Notes: generated by a model not told the origin, from the letters alone. A stretch of 64,000 bases of DNA from Bacillus fungorum (GCF_002746455.1 NZ_NWUW01000013.1:1-64000), one strand, 5' to 3'. Shown: positions 8,970-18,551, counted from the stretch's first letter. Translations and numbers: made by a program.

Positions 8970-8998
8970 AAGCATGACGAAAAATCGTCATGCTTCTT
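8970..8998 (-). terminator. hairpin after topB
   Basis: AGAAGCATGACGA and TCGTCATGCTTCT form a 13-bp stem about 50 bp beyond the topB stop codon, with a modest T-rich tail on the minus strand. Confidence 0.7.
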
Positions 8999-9048
8999 AG
9001 TGATTCAACCTAATTAAATTATATTAGCTGCTTTAGACTTTGTCATTA

Positions 9049-11193
9049 TTAATTCTCAAACACAAAATTAATCTTATTATCTTTCCACTCTAACTTCGCA
9101 TCAAACGTTTTCTCACCTTTTTTAAAGCCTTTAATTAAATCGGTCTTTTCACCTTTTAAGAGCTTTGTCATATTCTTTTGCGAAATTGTTTTACTTAATA
9201 TTTTCTTTGAGATGGTAAAGTCACATTGTGTCGTGTTGTAATTAGAACAGCCGTAAAACGTTGACTTATCAATTACATCGCCATCACATTTTTTACAGCT
9301 ACCAACCTTTTTACCTGTTGTAAATTTCGATCCTTTTCGCTCAATCGATTCAACATGTAATCCGGTGAAATCCCACTTCTCAGACATTTCAACCGCATCT
9401 TCTATAATTTTAGCCGATAGCTTTTTCGTTTGTTCCATAAATGTAGCTGGTGAAGCCGTGCCTTCACCAATTTCTGCAAGGCGCTGCTCCCATTTCGCTG
9501 TCATTTCTGGTGAAGCTAGTATTTTGTCACCGATTGCGGTAATTAATACTTTTCCTTTATCAGTCGCATACACTTGGTTTTTCTTCACATCTATATATTT
9601 ACGGTCTTTTAGCATCGTAATAATACCTGCACGAGTCGCTTCTGTACCTAAACCTTCTGTTTTCTTTAATACTTTCTCCAGCTCTTCATTCTCTAAATAC
9701 TTACCAGCGGTTTTCATCAATGTAATAAGCTGTCCTTCTGTATAACGCTTTGGCGGCTGTGTTTTTCCTTCTTTCACTTTCACCTTTACAACTTTTCCTT
9801 CTTCACCTTCAACTACAATTGGAAGAATTGTTTCGTCATCTTTATCGTCTTGGAAAATAACTTTACGCCATCCTTCTTGAATTTGCTGTTTTCCTTTTGA
9901 AATAAATTCAGCGCGTTCATCTACAAGCGTAATAATTGTTGTATAGTCAAAGATTGCAACTTCATAATGAGCTGCAATGAGTCTTCTCACAATCATATCG
10001 TAAATTTTCTTTTCATCACCTGATAATCTGCTTGGATTTGTAACTTGCTCTGTCGGAATAATTGCGTAGTGATCTGTTACTTTCTTTTCATTCACATAAC
10101 GCTTATTATTCATAATCGATTCAACTGGAGCTGGTAATAAATCTTTATATTCATCAAATTGACTTAACTTCTGTAAAATATCAGGGAATGTCGCTGCCTC
10201 TCCTTGCGTAACATAGTTGGAATCCGAACGAGGATAAGAAACAATCCCTTTTTGATATAGTGCTTGCGTTATATCAAGCGTCTTTTTTGGCGAAAATTTA
10301 AATGCTTTATTTGCCGTTGCTTGCAGTGATGATAAGTTAAATAAAAGCGGCGGCTGAAACTCTTTACGTTCCGTTTTCATTTCCTTTACAACTGCCGGTT
10401 TGCCTTGGCAAAATGCCGCAATTTTATTCGCCATATCAGGGTCTTTTAAGCGGGATTCATTATCCTTTTCCCATTTCCCGTCATATTTCTTTCCTTCTAT
10501 ATTAAAGGTTGCGAACACTTCCCAAAACGGCTCTGACTTAAAGTTTTCAATTTCTTTCTCACGCTTTACGATTAATGCGAGTGTTGGGGTTTGTACACGA
10601 CCGGCAGAAAATACATCGTTCATTCCTTTTTTCTTTAACAAAATACTAAAGACACGCGATGCATTCATACCAACGACCCAATCCGCACATGACCTTGTAT
10701 ACGCCTCATAGTACGTATTGATTGTATCTGATTCATCAAGCAAGTTTTTAAATCCTTGATAAATAGCTTGTTTTGTTAAAGATGAAATCCAAAGACGTTT
10801 CATCGGCTTTTGCACGTTACAAAGGTTAATAATATTTCGTACAATCAATTCCCCTTCACGCCCAGCATCGCCCGCGTGAATAATTTCTGTTACCTGAGGA
10901 TTATGTAACAGCTGTTTCACAACGTTAAATTGCTTATACTTTGACTTTGTTACCTCAAACTGAAAACGCTCTGGAATCATCGGTAACGTATTAAGTGACC
11001 ATTTTTTCCACTCTGCGTGATAATGCTCTGGATTACATAACTGCGTCAAATGACCAATTGCCCATGTACAGTACGCTCCATTTGGGAATAACTCATTCGC
11101 TTCTACTTCTAAATATCCATCTTTCCGGCGATATTTAAACTGGGAAACAAGAGCCAATCCTTGATCTGGTTTCTCGGCAATAATTAATTTCAT
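9049..11193 (-). CDS. topB: DNA topoisomerase III
   Basis: A 714-residue type IA topoisomerase that relaxes and decatenates DNA through a 5'-phosphotyrosyl intermediate. The TOPRIM domain starts at the N-terminus (MKLIIAEKPDQG), with HAGDAGREGELI as its acidic motif. The catalytic tyrosine lies in VSYPRSDS. A C-terminal segment has CKKCDGDV and later CSNYNTTQC, a single zinc-ribbon-like element. ATG 11193 follows GGGAG; the frame is open for another 68 codons upstream, but that stretch has no family similarity. It seems to stand alone. Members of the B. cereus group carry two topB paralogues; which one this is cannot be stated. Confidence 0.93.
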   Translation of the reverse strand: MKLIIAEKPDQGLALVSQFKYRRKDGYLEVEANELFPNGAYCTWAIGHLTQLCNPEHYHAEWKKWSLNTLPMIPERFQFEVTKSKYKQFNVVKQLLHNPQVTEIIHAGDAGREGELIVRNIINLCNVQKPMKRLWISSLTKQAIYQGFKNLLDESDTINTYYEAYTRSCADWVVGMNASRVFSILLKKKGMNDVFSAGRVQTPTLALIVKREKEIENFKSEPFWEVFATFNIEGKKYDGKWEKDNESRLKDPDMANKIAAFCQGKPAVVKEMKTERKEFQPPLLFNLSSLQATANKAFKFSPKKTLDITQALYQKGIVSYPRSDSNYVTQGEAATFPDILQKLSQFDEYKDLLPAPVESIMNNKRYVNEKKVTDHYAIIPTEQVTNPSRLSGDEKKIYDMIVRRLIAAHYEVAIFDYTTIITLVDERAEFISKGKQQIQEGWRKVIFQDDKDDETILPIVVEGEEGKVVKVKVKEGKTQPPKRYTEGQLITLMKTAGKYLENEELEKVLKKTEGLGTEATRAGIITMLKDRKYIDVKKNQVYATDKGKVLITAIGDKILASPEMTAKWEQRLAEIGEGTASPATFMEQTKKLSAKIIEDAVEMSEKWDFTGLHVESIERKGSKFTTGKKVGSCKKCDGDVIDKSTFYGCSNYNTTQCDFTISKKILSKTISQKNMTKLLKGEKTDLIKGFKKGEKTFDAKLEWKDNKINFVFEN

Positions 11194-11460
11194 TTTATAA
11201 CTCCCTATCTGTATTCCAGTGTTACTTTCGTTGTCTATCTGTTTTAGAGGCGATGATAAAAGAACAATCTTATTTATCATTCGCGGTTTGTCTCGCAAAT
11301 GGGAGACATATAATATTATACGCTGATTCTTTACGGGTTCACAATAGGGAGAAATACATAATGAAAGTAACATCTCAAAATTCATTTTTTGTAACATCCT
11401 AATTCTAGAATCAAAAGCTTATTCGCATCTATATTATTTATTACACTTCAAAAAATCCCA

Positions 11461-12933
11461 TTAAAAATATGGTATTAATTCTATCTTTTTAGTAGCTATC
11501 GCATTTACTAAATATTCATTATGGTCTACACCAATGATAGTTGGTTCATATTTCTTTATTGCATCAATGAGTTGCTGAATTACGAACATATCTAAATAAT
11601 TCGTTACCTCATCCCAAATAAACAGCTTATTTTCCCCTAATAATGCATTTGCTAAAAATACTTTCTTCTGCTCCCCCGAGCTCCAGTTTTCACTTGATAT
11701 ATGTGAGAAACTATTACGATTAATTCCTAATTGATATAATAGGTGCCAATACTCTTCTTTTTCTTCTTTCGTAGATAACTGATTAAGTAAAGAGTAATAC
11801 CCTTCCTCTTCTTGATTTTTTTGACGAAGTACTGACACCTGATCAGGTAAATTAATCCTATAATCTCCAATTGTTTCTAGACCCTCTTCTCCAAGAATAA
11901 AATTTAGTAATGTCGATTTTCCAACACCATTTTTACCTTCAATAAAGAAGCGTTCTGTTGGATAAATATCTATGTTAATCGGTTTAAAAAGAGGTGTCCC
12001 GTCTCTCAAAATAGAAAAATCACGAAAATATAGTACTTGTTTTCTTGGTTGTTCAATTATCATTTTCAAATCAGACACAGCTTCAATATTATTAATAAGA
12101 TCTTCTTTTTCTTCAATCATTGCCACTGTCCGTTTTTTAATGGCTTTTGCTCTTTTCATTTGTTTTGCGGCGAGACGTCTTTCTGCGGCATCTCTCGTAC
12201 TATTCTCTCTTTTTATCCCCCAAGTATTTACTTGTCTTGAAACATCATGAAGCCGTTTTATTTCGGATTTAAGTTTGGAATTTTTTTCTGCAGAAAGCAT
12301 GTCTGCATTTTCTTTTTCTTGTTTCCATGTATCTACATTGCCACTAATCAAATCAATAGATTCTTGATTTATAGCTAAAATATGATCAACAAATTGATTT
12401 AAAAAAGATTCATCATGGCTTGTAAGAATAAATCCTTTTTTTCGCTTTAAATATTGCCCTACAATTTTTCTACCATGCAAATCTAAATTATTTGTCGGTT
12501 CATCAATTAAAGGAAATGAATTTTCATTTAAAAATAATTCAATAAGTAAAAGTTTTGTTTGTTCTCCACCACTTAATACATTAAATTGTTTATCTAAAAT
12601 CTCTGGTGATAAATCCATATAACTTAACTCTCGTTCAATTTTCCAAACTTCCATAAGTGGGTTTTGTTTCAATAACACTTCTAACGCAGTTATATTTTCA
12701 TGGCTATGTGGATAGGAAGGAAAGTATTTAAAGTCTAATGTCGATTGGATTGTACCTTCATATTCAAATTCATTCAAAAGAATTTTCAAAAAAGTTGTTT
12801 TCCCCCGACCATTCCTACCAACAAGTCCTAACTTCCAATTTTCATCTATATTTAAATCTAAATTTCTAAAAATAGGTTGAATCATCGATACGTATTTAAA
12901 TGTCATATTTCTTATAATAATATTCCCTGCCAT
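11461..12933 (-). CDS. ABC-F ATPase, Lsa/Vga-like antibiotic ribosome-protection type
   Basis: A 490-residue soluble protein with two ABC domains and no membrane segment. Domain 1 has GRNGRGKT, LSGGEQTK and DEPTNNLD; domain 2 has GKNGVGKS, WSSGEQKK and DEVTNYLD, so both ATP sites keep their glutamate. A charged linker (about 210-280) separates them. The NWKLGLVGRNGRGKTTFLKIL region is close to Lsa proteins. Such proteins displace lincosamides, pleuromutilins and streptogramin A from the ribosome; the spectrum here is not known. ATG 12933 has AGAGG upstream. It has its own promoter and lies downstream of two damaged genes of a probable lanthipeptide cluster. GC is lower than in the core genes around it. 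Confidence 0.82.
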   Translation of the reverse strand: MAGNIIIRNMTFKYVSMIQPIFRNLDLNIDENWKLGLVGRNGRGKTTFLKILLNEFEYEGTIQSTLDFKYFPSYPHSHENITALEVLLKQNPLMEVWKIERELSYMDLSPEILDKQFNVLSGGEQTKLLLIELFLNENSFPLIDEPTNNLDLHGRKIVGQYLKRKKGFILTSHDESFLNQFVDHILAINQESIDLISGNVDTWKQEKENADMLSAEKNSKLKSEIKRLHDVSRQVNTWGIKRENSTRDAAERRLAAKQMKRAKAIKKRTVAMIEEKEDLINNIEAVSDLKMIIEQPRKQVLYFRDFSILRDGTPLFKPINIDIYPTERFFIEGKNGVGKSTLLNFILGEEGLETIGDYRINLPDQVSVLRQKNQEEEGYYSLLNQLSTKEEKEEYWHLLYQLGINRNSFSHISSENWSSGEQKKVFLANALLGENKLFIWDEVTNYLDMFVIQQLIDAIKKYEPTIIGVDHNEYLVNAIATKKIELIPYF

Positions 12934-12964
12934 TTTGATCATCCTCTTTCTAGCTATGAACATA

Positions 12965-13012
12965 TCAGCATTTATATTTTATGAAACTTATATGATAATT
13001 AAATTCATCCAT
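12965..13012 (-). other. possible 15-codon upstream ORF in the ABC-F leader
   Basis: ATG at 13012 opens MDEFNYHISFIKYKC and stops at 12965, about 30 bp before the ABC-F start. No clear ribosome binding site precedes it. Genes for antibiotic-protecting ABC-F proteins often carry leader peptides that act in attenuation, which is the only reason to list it. Confidence 0.3.
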
Positions 13013-13050
13013 TTTATTTATTTTTGATAAAGGCTCATCAGTCACATCAT

Positions 13051-13079
13051 ATTATTCTTTATTAGAAATACTGTACCAA
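13051..13079 (-). promoter_or_regulatory. probable promoter of the ABC-F gene
   Basis: On the minus strand TTGGTA and AATAAT are separated by 17 bp. Transcription would start about 110 bp before the ABC-F ATG, leaving a leader that contains the possible upstream ORF. Confidence 0.5.
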
Positions 13080-13180
13080 ATTTGATGATTCCCTAAAAAT
13101 AGCACCACTAATCTTATACCTACAAATAAAAGAAAATACGCCTATTGATAATGGGTATTATACAAATGAAATAAAAGGTT

Positions 13181-14457
13181 TTAACGTTTCTCCGGAATTG
13201 TAGAATTTTTCATTCTTAGAGTAATAGAATAAATAAGTGTAAATAAAGATACTATAAACAATATTATCCATGAAATTTGAATTGAAATCATATTTGCTAT
13301 TAATAAGAAAATAGCACTTCCTAATGGAAGGGTTAATTGAACTAATGTATAAAAAATACTAGTTACTGAACTAATTGACTGTTCAGGAGCAACAATCATA
13401 ATAAATGAATCAATTCGAGGATTAGATAAACCTAGAAAATATCCCGCTAAGAAAGTTAATACTAATAATACATATTTATCTTGTAAAAATATAATAGTTG
13501 CAATTATTGCAACAGTAATTAAAATTTCTAAAATCAAGTTTAATTCTATCGATTTATTTCTAAAAAAAGATAAAGGAAGAAGAGCTCCTAAAATCACACC
13601 AATAGTTTCTACAGTACCAATTATAGCAATCGTAAAACCAAATGAACCAAATTGTAAACTTTCATTACTAACATACGTGAGGGGAAGTAGGGAAAACTGT
13701 GCCGAACTTATTAAATTTATTATTGAGAATAATAATGTAAAATGAAACAGCTGCTTTAAATCAATTAATATTTTCAAATTATTAACACAATCCACAAAAA
13801 AGGTATTAATGTATCCAAACAACTGAGAATTTTCTTTTTTGTAATCCACTTTCATTATCGGTATAAGAATTTGAAATCTTTCTTTATTTACCCATAAAAC
13901 TATGAAAGATAATATAAAAAACATTGCATTCAATATGCCAAAAAAAGCGAAATTATATTGAAGTAAGACTATTAGAGTAGCCCCAAATAGTTTACCTACC
14001 AAGTCTATTGAACGCATAATCCCTGATTGGAATGATCTTGCATCAGTTAAATCTCTTTGTTCAACGATATTTTTGGTAATTGGCAATGACAAATAAGAGG
14101 TATAGGTGCCAGCTAAATCGCTAATAAAATTAATAAAAATTACTATACCAAAAATTATCCAACTATGTGAAAAACCAACTAAGATAGCAAAAATAATGTA
14201 TAGCAATGCTTGTAATAACCTCATTATCATTACCATCTTAAACTTATCTTTTGTTTTATCAGAAATATAACCTATAATGAAATCCCCTATATAGGGAATC
14301 GTGGAGATAAATGTTACAGCACTTATTGCTAACTCTGGATTAGGAAATGATTTAGCATAAATTATGAAAACTATATCGAATAAGGTTATTCCAATTACAC
14401 TTAATATATTTGAAGATAAAAAAATCGAAAATTAATATTTTTTAGAAATAAATTCAT
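13181..14457 (-). pseudogene. MFS exporter gene with a frameshift near its start
   Basis: An intact frame of 351 codons ends at 13181 and begins inside the protein. The preceding part, translated in another frame, continues the same MFS fold (SVIGITLFDIVFIIYAKSF, then IPYIGDFIIGYISDKTKDKF, the loop 2-3 motif). The two frames join if the seven-base T run near 14430 had eight bases. The restored protein would begin at ATG 14457 (MNLFLKNINFRFF), be about 420 residues with 12 helices, and resemble MFS_3 macrolide/siderophore exporters. Its ATG overlaps the stop of the lanthipeptide-synthetase remnant (ATGA), a sign of translational coupling. One lost base or a sequencing error would both explain the break. 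Confidence 0.75.
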
Positions 14458-15137
14458 GTGAGAACTCCATTATTAATATAATTTAAAACTTCTTTTTGAA
14501 CATATACAATCCCTGCATTTCCACTCTCCAAATCAAACGTTAGATTTTGAAAATTATTATTAGGAGTATAGGAACAACCATCTATATCAAGTGTAAAGGT
14601 CTCAACATTTAATAATATTGATATTGCTTCATCAATTAAGTCTTTTTTAGAAAAAACCTTTCCTGCTTTAAATAGCATATAAGCAATTCCTGATAATCCA
14701 TCAAGAAATCCAGGATATTGTGTCCATTTCTCTTTCCTTAAAGCATCTACAGCAGGAAGAATTATATTTTTTTTCAAATCTTCTTTGACTTCCTTAGAGA
14801 AATCTCCACATAAATACAACTCTAATCCAATATATACGAAGCCAGCCAGTCCGTCTTTTATATATGGAGAAGCAATTCTCCCTCCAATCTCCGTTGGAAA
14901 ACATAAATCTTTATCCTTTCCCAATTCTACAATATTACTTTTTACATTTCTAAAAATATCCATAGCTCTGTTTATATTTTGATAATCATTCGTTCGCTTG
15001 TACATTAATATTTCAAAATCGGCGATACCTAAATAACCATCTATAATTCCTAATTTATCTCCTTGTTTATAGGAAAGTTTATGCTGATCTATTTTATATC
15101 GATATATCCATAACTTCCATTTTTTTAAATTAACCAG
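14454..15137 (-). pseudogene. C-terminal remnant of a class III/IV lanthipeptide synthetase (LanC-like domain)
   Basis: The frame is open from a TAG at 15138-15140 to the stop at 14454, 227 codons, with the first Met at 15005. The translated segment has the repeated Gly-containing helices of a LanC-like cyclase: KLGIIDGYLGIADFEILMYK, IKDGLAGFVYIGLELYL, YPGFLDGLSGIAYML and DLESGNAGIVYV near the end. The zinc-binding Cys and CHG motifs of full LanC enzymes are not seen. Class III enzymes have lyase and kinase domains before this region; nothing of these remains upstream, where an M24 peptidase gene begins. It overlaps the exporter start by ATGA. AT content is very high (one sampled 60-base stretch is about 23% GC), unlike the flanking genes. 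Confidence 0.65.
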
Positions 15138-15280
15138 CTAAAGAAATTCTATTTTTCATACTCAAAAATAGGTATTGCATGCATAACTTTTCGGCTCTCT
15201 TTATATTTGATTACATGGAAACGTAACAAATACTATATAGATATCGAAACTTCCATATAACATCTTCTAACACATCCCCA

Positions 15281-15315
15281 CAAAAAAAAGACCCTCAAAA
15301 ACAGAGCGTCTTTCC
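15281..15315 (-). terminator. terminator after the M24 aminopeptidase gene
   Basis: On the minus strand AAAGACGCTC and GAGGGTCTTT form a stem with one mismatch, followed by a run of eight T. Confidence 0.7.
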
Positions 15316-15321
15316 CAATCG

Positions 15322-16599
15322 TTATTTCGTAACAACTTCATCTTCTTTTACATTATGTTTACTCATAAACGCTTCAATCTCTTCAACTTCTCTAATGATA
15401 TCTTTTGACAAGTTTTCATACCCATCTTTCGTTACGAGAATATCATCTTCTATTCGAATACCGATTGACTCTTCTTCAATATAAAGACCAGGTTCAATTG
15501 TAATAACCATGCCTTCTTCTAATACTCTATCTTTGTATGTACCTACATCATGCGTATCTAAACCAAGGAAATGACTGACACCATGATAATAATATTTAGA
15601 TAATTCTTCGTCTTCTTGAATTAAACCAATTGCTTTACACTCTTCTGCCAGTACCTTTTTTGTATGCTCATTTAATGCAGCAAACTTTAAGCCTGGCTTA
15701 ATAATCTCAGTTGTTTTTTTCAATGCTTTTAATACGATATTATAAATTTGTTTTTGGCGACTAGAGAATGTTCCATTTGCCGGGAATGTATAACTAATAT
15801 CAGCGTTATAGTAGTTTTTTTGAGCGCCTAAATCTAGTAATACTAAATCACCATTTTGAATTTGTGCATCATTATCTTCATAATGAAGAACTGTAGCATT
15901 TTTCCCACTTGCCAAAATTGTATTGAACGCATGATGCTTAATGCCAAAAGATTTTAGTGTGAAATCAAACTGAGCTTCTAATTCATATTCCATCATGTCT
16001 GCTTTTGCATGCTTAAGTACGTTGTAAATACCGTCTTTCGTTACAGTAATCGCTTCTTTAATAATTTCAATTTCTTCTTCTGTTTTAAATACTCGCAATT
16101 CACAAATGTTCGGATATACATTACCAATTGTTACGTGTGGGTATTGTTCCCTTACATGTTTAGCAAACGCTAGCGTTTTTGTCTCCGCACCATTCCACTC
16201 ACGGCGCTCTAAATCTAAATATAGATGCTTCACATTTTCTGTAAAAAGTATATTTGACATTGTCTTTTCAAAGCTATCTAAATATACAACTTTTTTTATA
16301 CCTGAAATTTTCTCTGCTTCTTCGTTAGAAACTGTTTTACCGACCCATTTTTCCATTACTGGATCTGATTTTTCAATGAAAAGTATTTCTTCTACATTAT
16401 TTCCAAACTTCTTCAACATGAAAATAACATTTGGTTCATCGATTCCTGTTACATAGTAAAAATTTCGATTCGGCACAAATTTATAATGCGCATCCGCTGA
16501 CATATGAGGTGCTTGTCCAGCAAATAAAATAGTAATTGATTCATTTGGTAATGTGTTTACTAATCGTTCTCTATTTTGAGCAAAAAATGTTGATTTCAT
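15322..16599 (-). CDS. pepP: M24 family Xaa-Pro aminopeptidase
   Basis: A 425-residue cytoplasmic metallopeptidase that removes an N-terminal residue ahead of proline. The N-terminal half (1-170) is the creatinase/AMP_N domain (ITILFAGQAPHMSADAHYKFVPNRNFYY). The C-terminal pita-bread domain carries the metal ligands: Asp in LLDLGAQ, Asp in YNADISYTF, His in GVSHFLGLDTHD, Glu in TIEPG and Glu in IRIEDD. All five are present. The gene appears monocistronic with its own terminator. The name pepP is by family; the precise peptidase activity was not tested. Confidence 0.88.
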   Translation of the reverse strand: MKSTFFAQNRERLVNTLPNESITILFAGQAPHMSADAHYKFVPNRNFYYVTGIDEPNVIFMLKKFGNNVEEILFIEKSDPVMEKWVGKTVSNEEAEKISGIKKVVYLDSFEKTMSNILFTENVKHLYLDLERREWNGAETKTLAFAKHVREQYPHVTIGNVYPNICELRVFKTEEEIEIIKEAITVTKDGIYNVLKHAKADMMEYELEAQFDFTLKSFGIKHHAFNTILASGKNATVLHYEDNDAQIQNGDLVLLDLGAQKNYYNADISYTFPANGTFSSRQKQIYNIVLKALKKTTEIIKPGLKFAALNEHTKKVLAEECKAIGLIQEDEELSKYYYHGVSHFLGLDTHDVGTYKDRVLEEGMVITIEPGLYIEEESIGIRIEDDILVTKDGYENLSKDIIREVEEIEAFMSKHNVKEDEVVTK

Positions 16600-16705
16600 A
16601 ATAATCCCCCTAGTGTTCTATGTATGATTAAAAAACTAATTATCTAATCAATTCATTTTATTATTGTTATAATTTTTCGTCAATTTTTAACCTTTTTTGA
16701 TGGTG

Positions 16706-16759
16706 TTGACATAATTAAAATTACACGTTACAATAACTATAAATTAGTAAGTAACTAAT
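16706..16759 (+). promoter_or_regulatory. promoter and inverted-repeat operator of the DUF896 gene
   Basis: TTGACA (16706-16711) and TACAAT (16729-16734) are 17 bp apart, a near-consensus promoter. Just downstream, ATTAGT-AAGTA-ACTAAT (16743-16759) is a perfect 6-bp inverted repeat that would cover the start of the transcript. The core GTAAGTAACTA resembles what I recall for the B. subtilis YodB site; this is from memory. Confidence 0.6.
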
Positions 16760-16788
16760 GTAATTAAATTAAATCAGAGGTGAAACAA

Positions 16789-17019
16789 ATGAAAAACATT
16801 TTATTCCGTATTAACGAATTATCAAAAAAAGAAAAAGTATCTGGATTAACAGTTGATGAAAAACAAGAACAACAAATGTTGCGGCAAAACTATACACAAA
16901 CATTTCGTGGAAGCTTAGATTCCATTTTATTAAACACAAAAATTGTTGATCAAAATGGTCTTAACGTTACACCGGCGGCATTACAAGATGCTCAAATACG
17001 TTTAAAATTAAGCAAATGA
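16789..17019 (+). CDS. DUF896 (YnzC/UPF0291 family) small protein
   Basis: A 76-residue protein with two helices in a hairpin at the N-terminus (ILFRINELSKKEKVSGLTVDEKQEQQML), typical of DUF896. The C-terminal tail ends in RLKLSK. In B. subtilis the homologue ynzC lies in the SOS operon with yneA; here the gene stands alone with its own strong promoter and an operator-like repeat. ATG 16789 follows AGAGGTG; a GTG at 16780 lies inside this RBS and was not used. Its molecular role is unknown. Confidence 0.85.
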   Translation: MKNILFRINELSKKEKVSGLTVDEKQEQQMLRQNYTQTFRGSLDSILLNTKIVDQNGLNVTPAALQDAQIRLKLSK

Positions 17020-17049
17020 GTTCCGCGCTAAAGAATTTCAATAAAACAT

Positions 17050-17092
17050 AAAAGGAGCTGGATTTCCTATATAGAAATTCCAGCTCCTTTTA
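17050..17092. terminator. bidirectional terminator overlapping the end of the ccdC-like gene
   Basis: AAAAGGAGCTGGAATTT-type arms pair across CCTATAT, with T-runs on both strands. It ends both the DUF896 gene (plus) and the ccdC-like gene (minus); the last codons of the latter (GAGISI and stop) lie inside the stem. Confidence 0.8.
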
Positions 17093-17546
17093 TTGTCTTT
17101 TCTAATTTAGTAAACGAACGATACATCGCAATTCTCCACGACACAATCATCGCAAATGCGAGTAAGAAAAACATTCCGCTTAACTCTGCTAAATCAATCG
17201 ATTGACTTAAATATGATTTTAATGCTACTCGTACAGCCAATAACCCAACTAAAATAAATATGAATGCTTTTGACGGTTTCATAAATATATGCTCGCCTCT
17301 TATTTCAAACTTAGTTGTTTTAATTAGAAGTATAGAGAAAATAAGTCCTATGCTAATCGCCTCTACTATCTCTAACGATGTTAATCGAAACTCCGGTAAG
17401 AAGTACATCATTGCGCCAGTACTCATAAAAAGTGGCGGCAATATAATTTTCTTTTTCGTTACCGGCTTTTTTGCTGCTTTAAAGCGAAGAAACATTACTC
17501 CAACAGCCATACAGACTGCTACGATACTTGATAAAAGTGCTATCAT
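17067..17546 (-). CDS. CcdC-like membrane protein (DUF1453)
   Basis: A 159-residue protein with about five membrane helices. KKPVTKKKIILPPLFMSTGAMMYF after the first helix is typical of CcdC, which in Bacillus is linked to cytochrome c maturation genes although its exact role is unclear. Here it is paired with a DUF2871 gene 13 bp upstream, not with ccdA, so a function in cytochrome c assembly is only a family hint. The start has GGAG a few bases upstream. Confidence 0.75.
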   Translation of the reverse strand: MIALLSSIVAVCMAVGVMFLRFKAAKKPVTKKKIILPPLFMSTGAMMYFLPEFRLTSLEIVEAISIGLIFSILLIKTTKFEIRGEHIFMKPSKAFIFILVGLLAVRVALKSYLSQSIDLAELSGMFFLLAFAMIVSWRIAMYRSFTKLEKTIKGAGISI

Positions 17547-17559
17547 AATTTCTCCACTC

Positions 17560-17958
17560 CTATCTATTTAAAGATTTTTTAAGCAAAATCATAAACCAAA
17601 CGAACCCGATACTTATAATAACATGAGCCAATCCAGCCATATGGCTTAAACCATTAAAGTCAGTTCCGTTGACTTGTAGTAGACCTCTACATACCATTGT
17701 AACGATAGTAAAAATTAATCCTACATTATAAACAACAAACCATGCACGAAAGCTTTTTGTTTCTTGTACATGAAACACTTTAAATAACGCAAAAGCAACT
17801 AAAAAGAATATGAAGCCAAGCACTAGTACGTGTGTATGTACTAATTGCAACATTGTGGATCCTTTAATTCCTTGTGCTTTCGTATACTCTCTTGCAAATA
17901 CACCTGATAATAAACCAATAATTAAGTAAATGAATGCCGCATTATATAATCTCTTCAT
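17560..17958 (-). CDS. DUF2871 membrane protein
   Basis: A 132-residue protein with four membrane helices (YNAAFIYLIIGLLSGVFAREY, LVHTHVLVLGFIFFLVAFALF, WFVVYNVGLIFTIVTMVCRG, GLAHVIISIGFVWFMILL). Conserved histidines occur in HTHVL and LSHMAGLAHV, which could bind haem or metal; this is a guess from their place in helices. It lies 13 bp upstream of the CcdC-like gene on the same strand, so the pair is probably one operon. Function unknown. Confidence 0.75.
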   Translation of the reverse strand: MKRLYNAAFIYLIIGLLSGVFAREYTKAQGIKGSTMLQLVHTHVLVLGFIFFLVAFALFKVFHVQETKSFRAWFVVYNVGLIFTIVTMVCRGLLQVNGTDFNGLSHMAGLAHVIISIGFVWFMILLKKSLNR

Positions 17959-18073
17959 TATATTCCTCCTGCTGTATAACGATAATTTATATCGTCATTT
18001 CCTTATCTGCTGCAATCATTTTACGCAAAGTTTATGAACGGAATATGAACAAACTATTACATTCAACTTTTGA

Positions 18074-18119
18074 AAATAAAAAAGCCATTCCACAAATAAT
18101 AATTGCAGAATGGCTTTTC
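18074..18119 (-). terminator. terminator of the deoC-nupC-pdp-cdd operon
   Basis: On the minus strand AAAAGCCATTC pairs with GAATGGCTTTT, with a T-rich tail. It follows the cdd stop codon directly. Confidence 0.8.
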
Positions 18120-18122
18120 AAT

Positions 18123-18530
<408 letters not shown>

Positions 18531-18551
18531 TCAAAGTAAACGAAATGATGA

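Noticed and set aside
11194..11397. A 68-codon N-terminal extension of topoisomerase III
   Set aside because: The TOPRIM domain starts at MKLIIAEKPDQG with its own RBS; the extension has no similarity to the family.
15170..15190. A PlcR-box-like sequence (GTATTGCATGCATA)
   Set aside because: It lacks the fixed T and the full left half of the consensus, and no secreted-protein gene follows.
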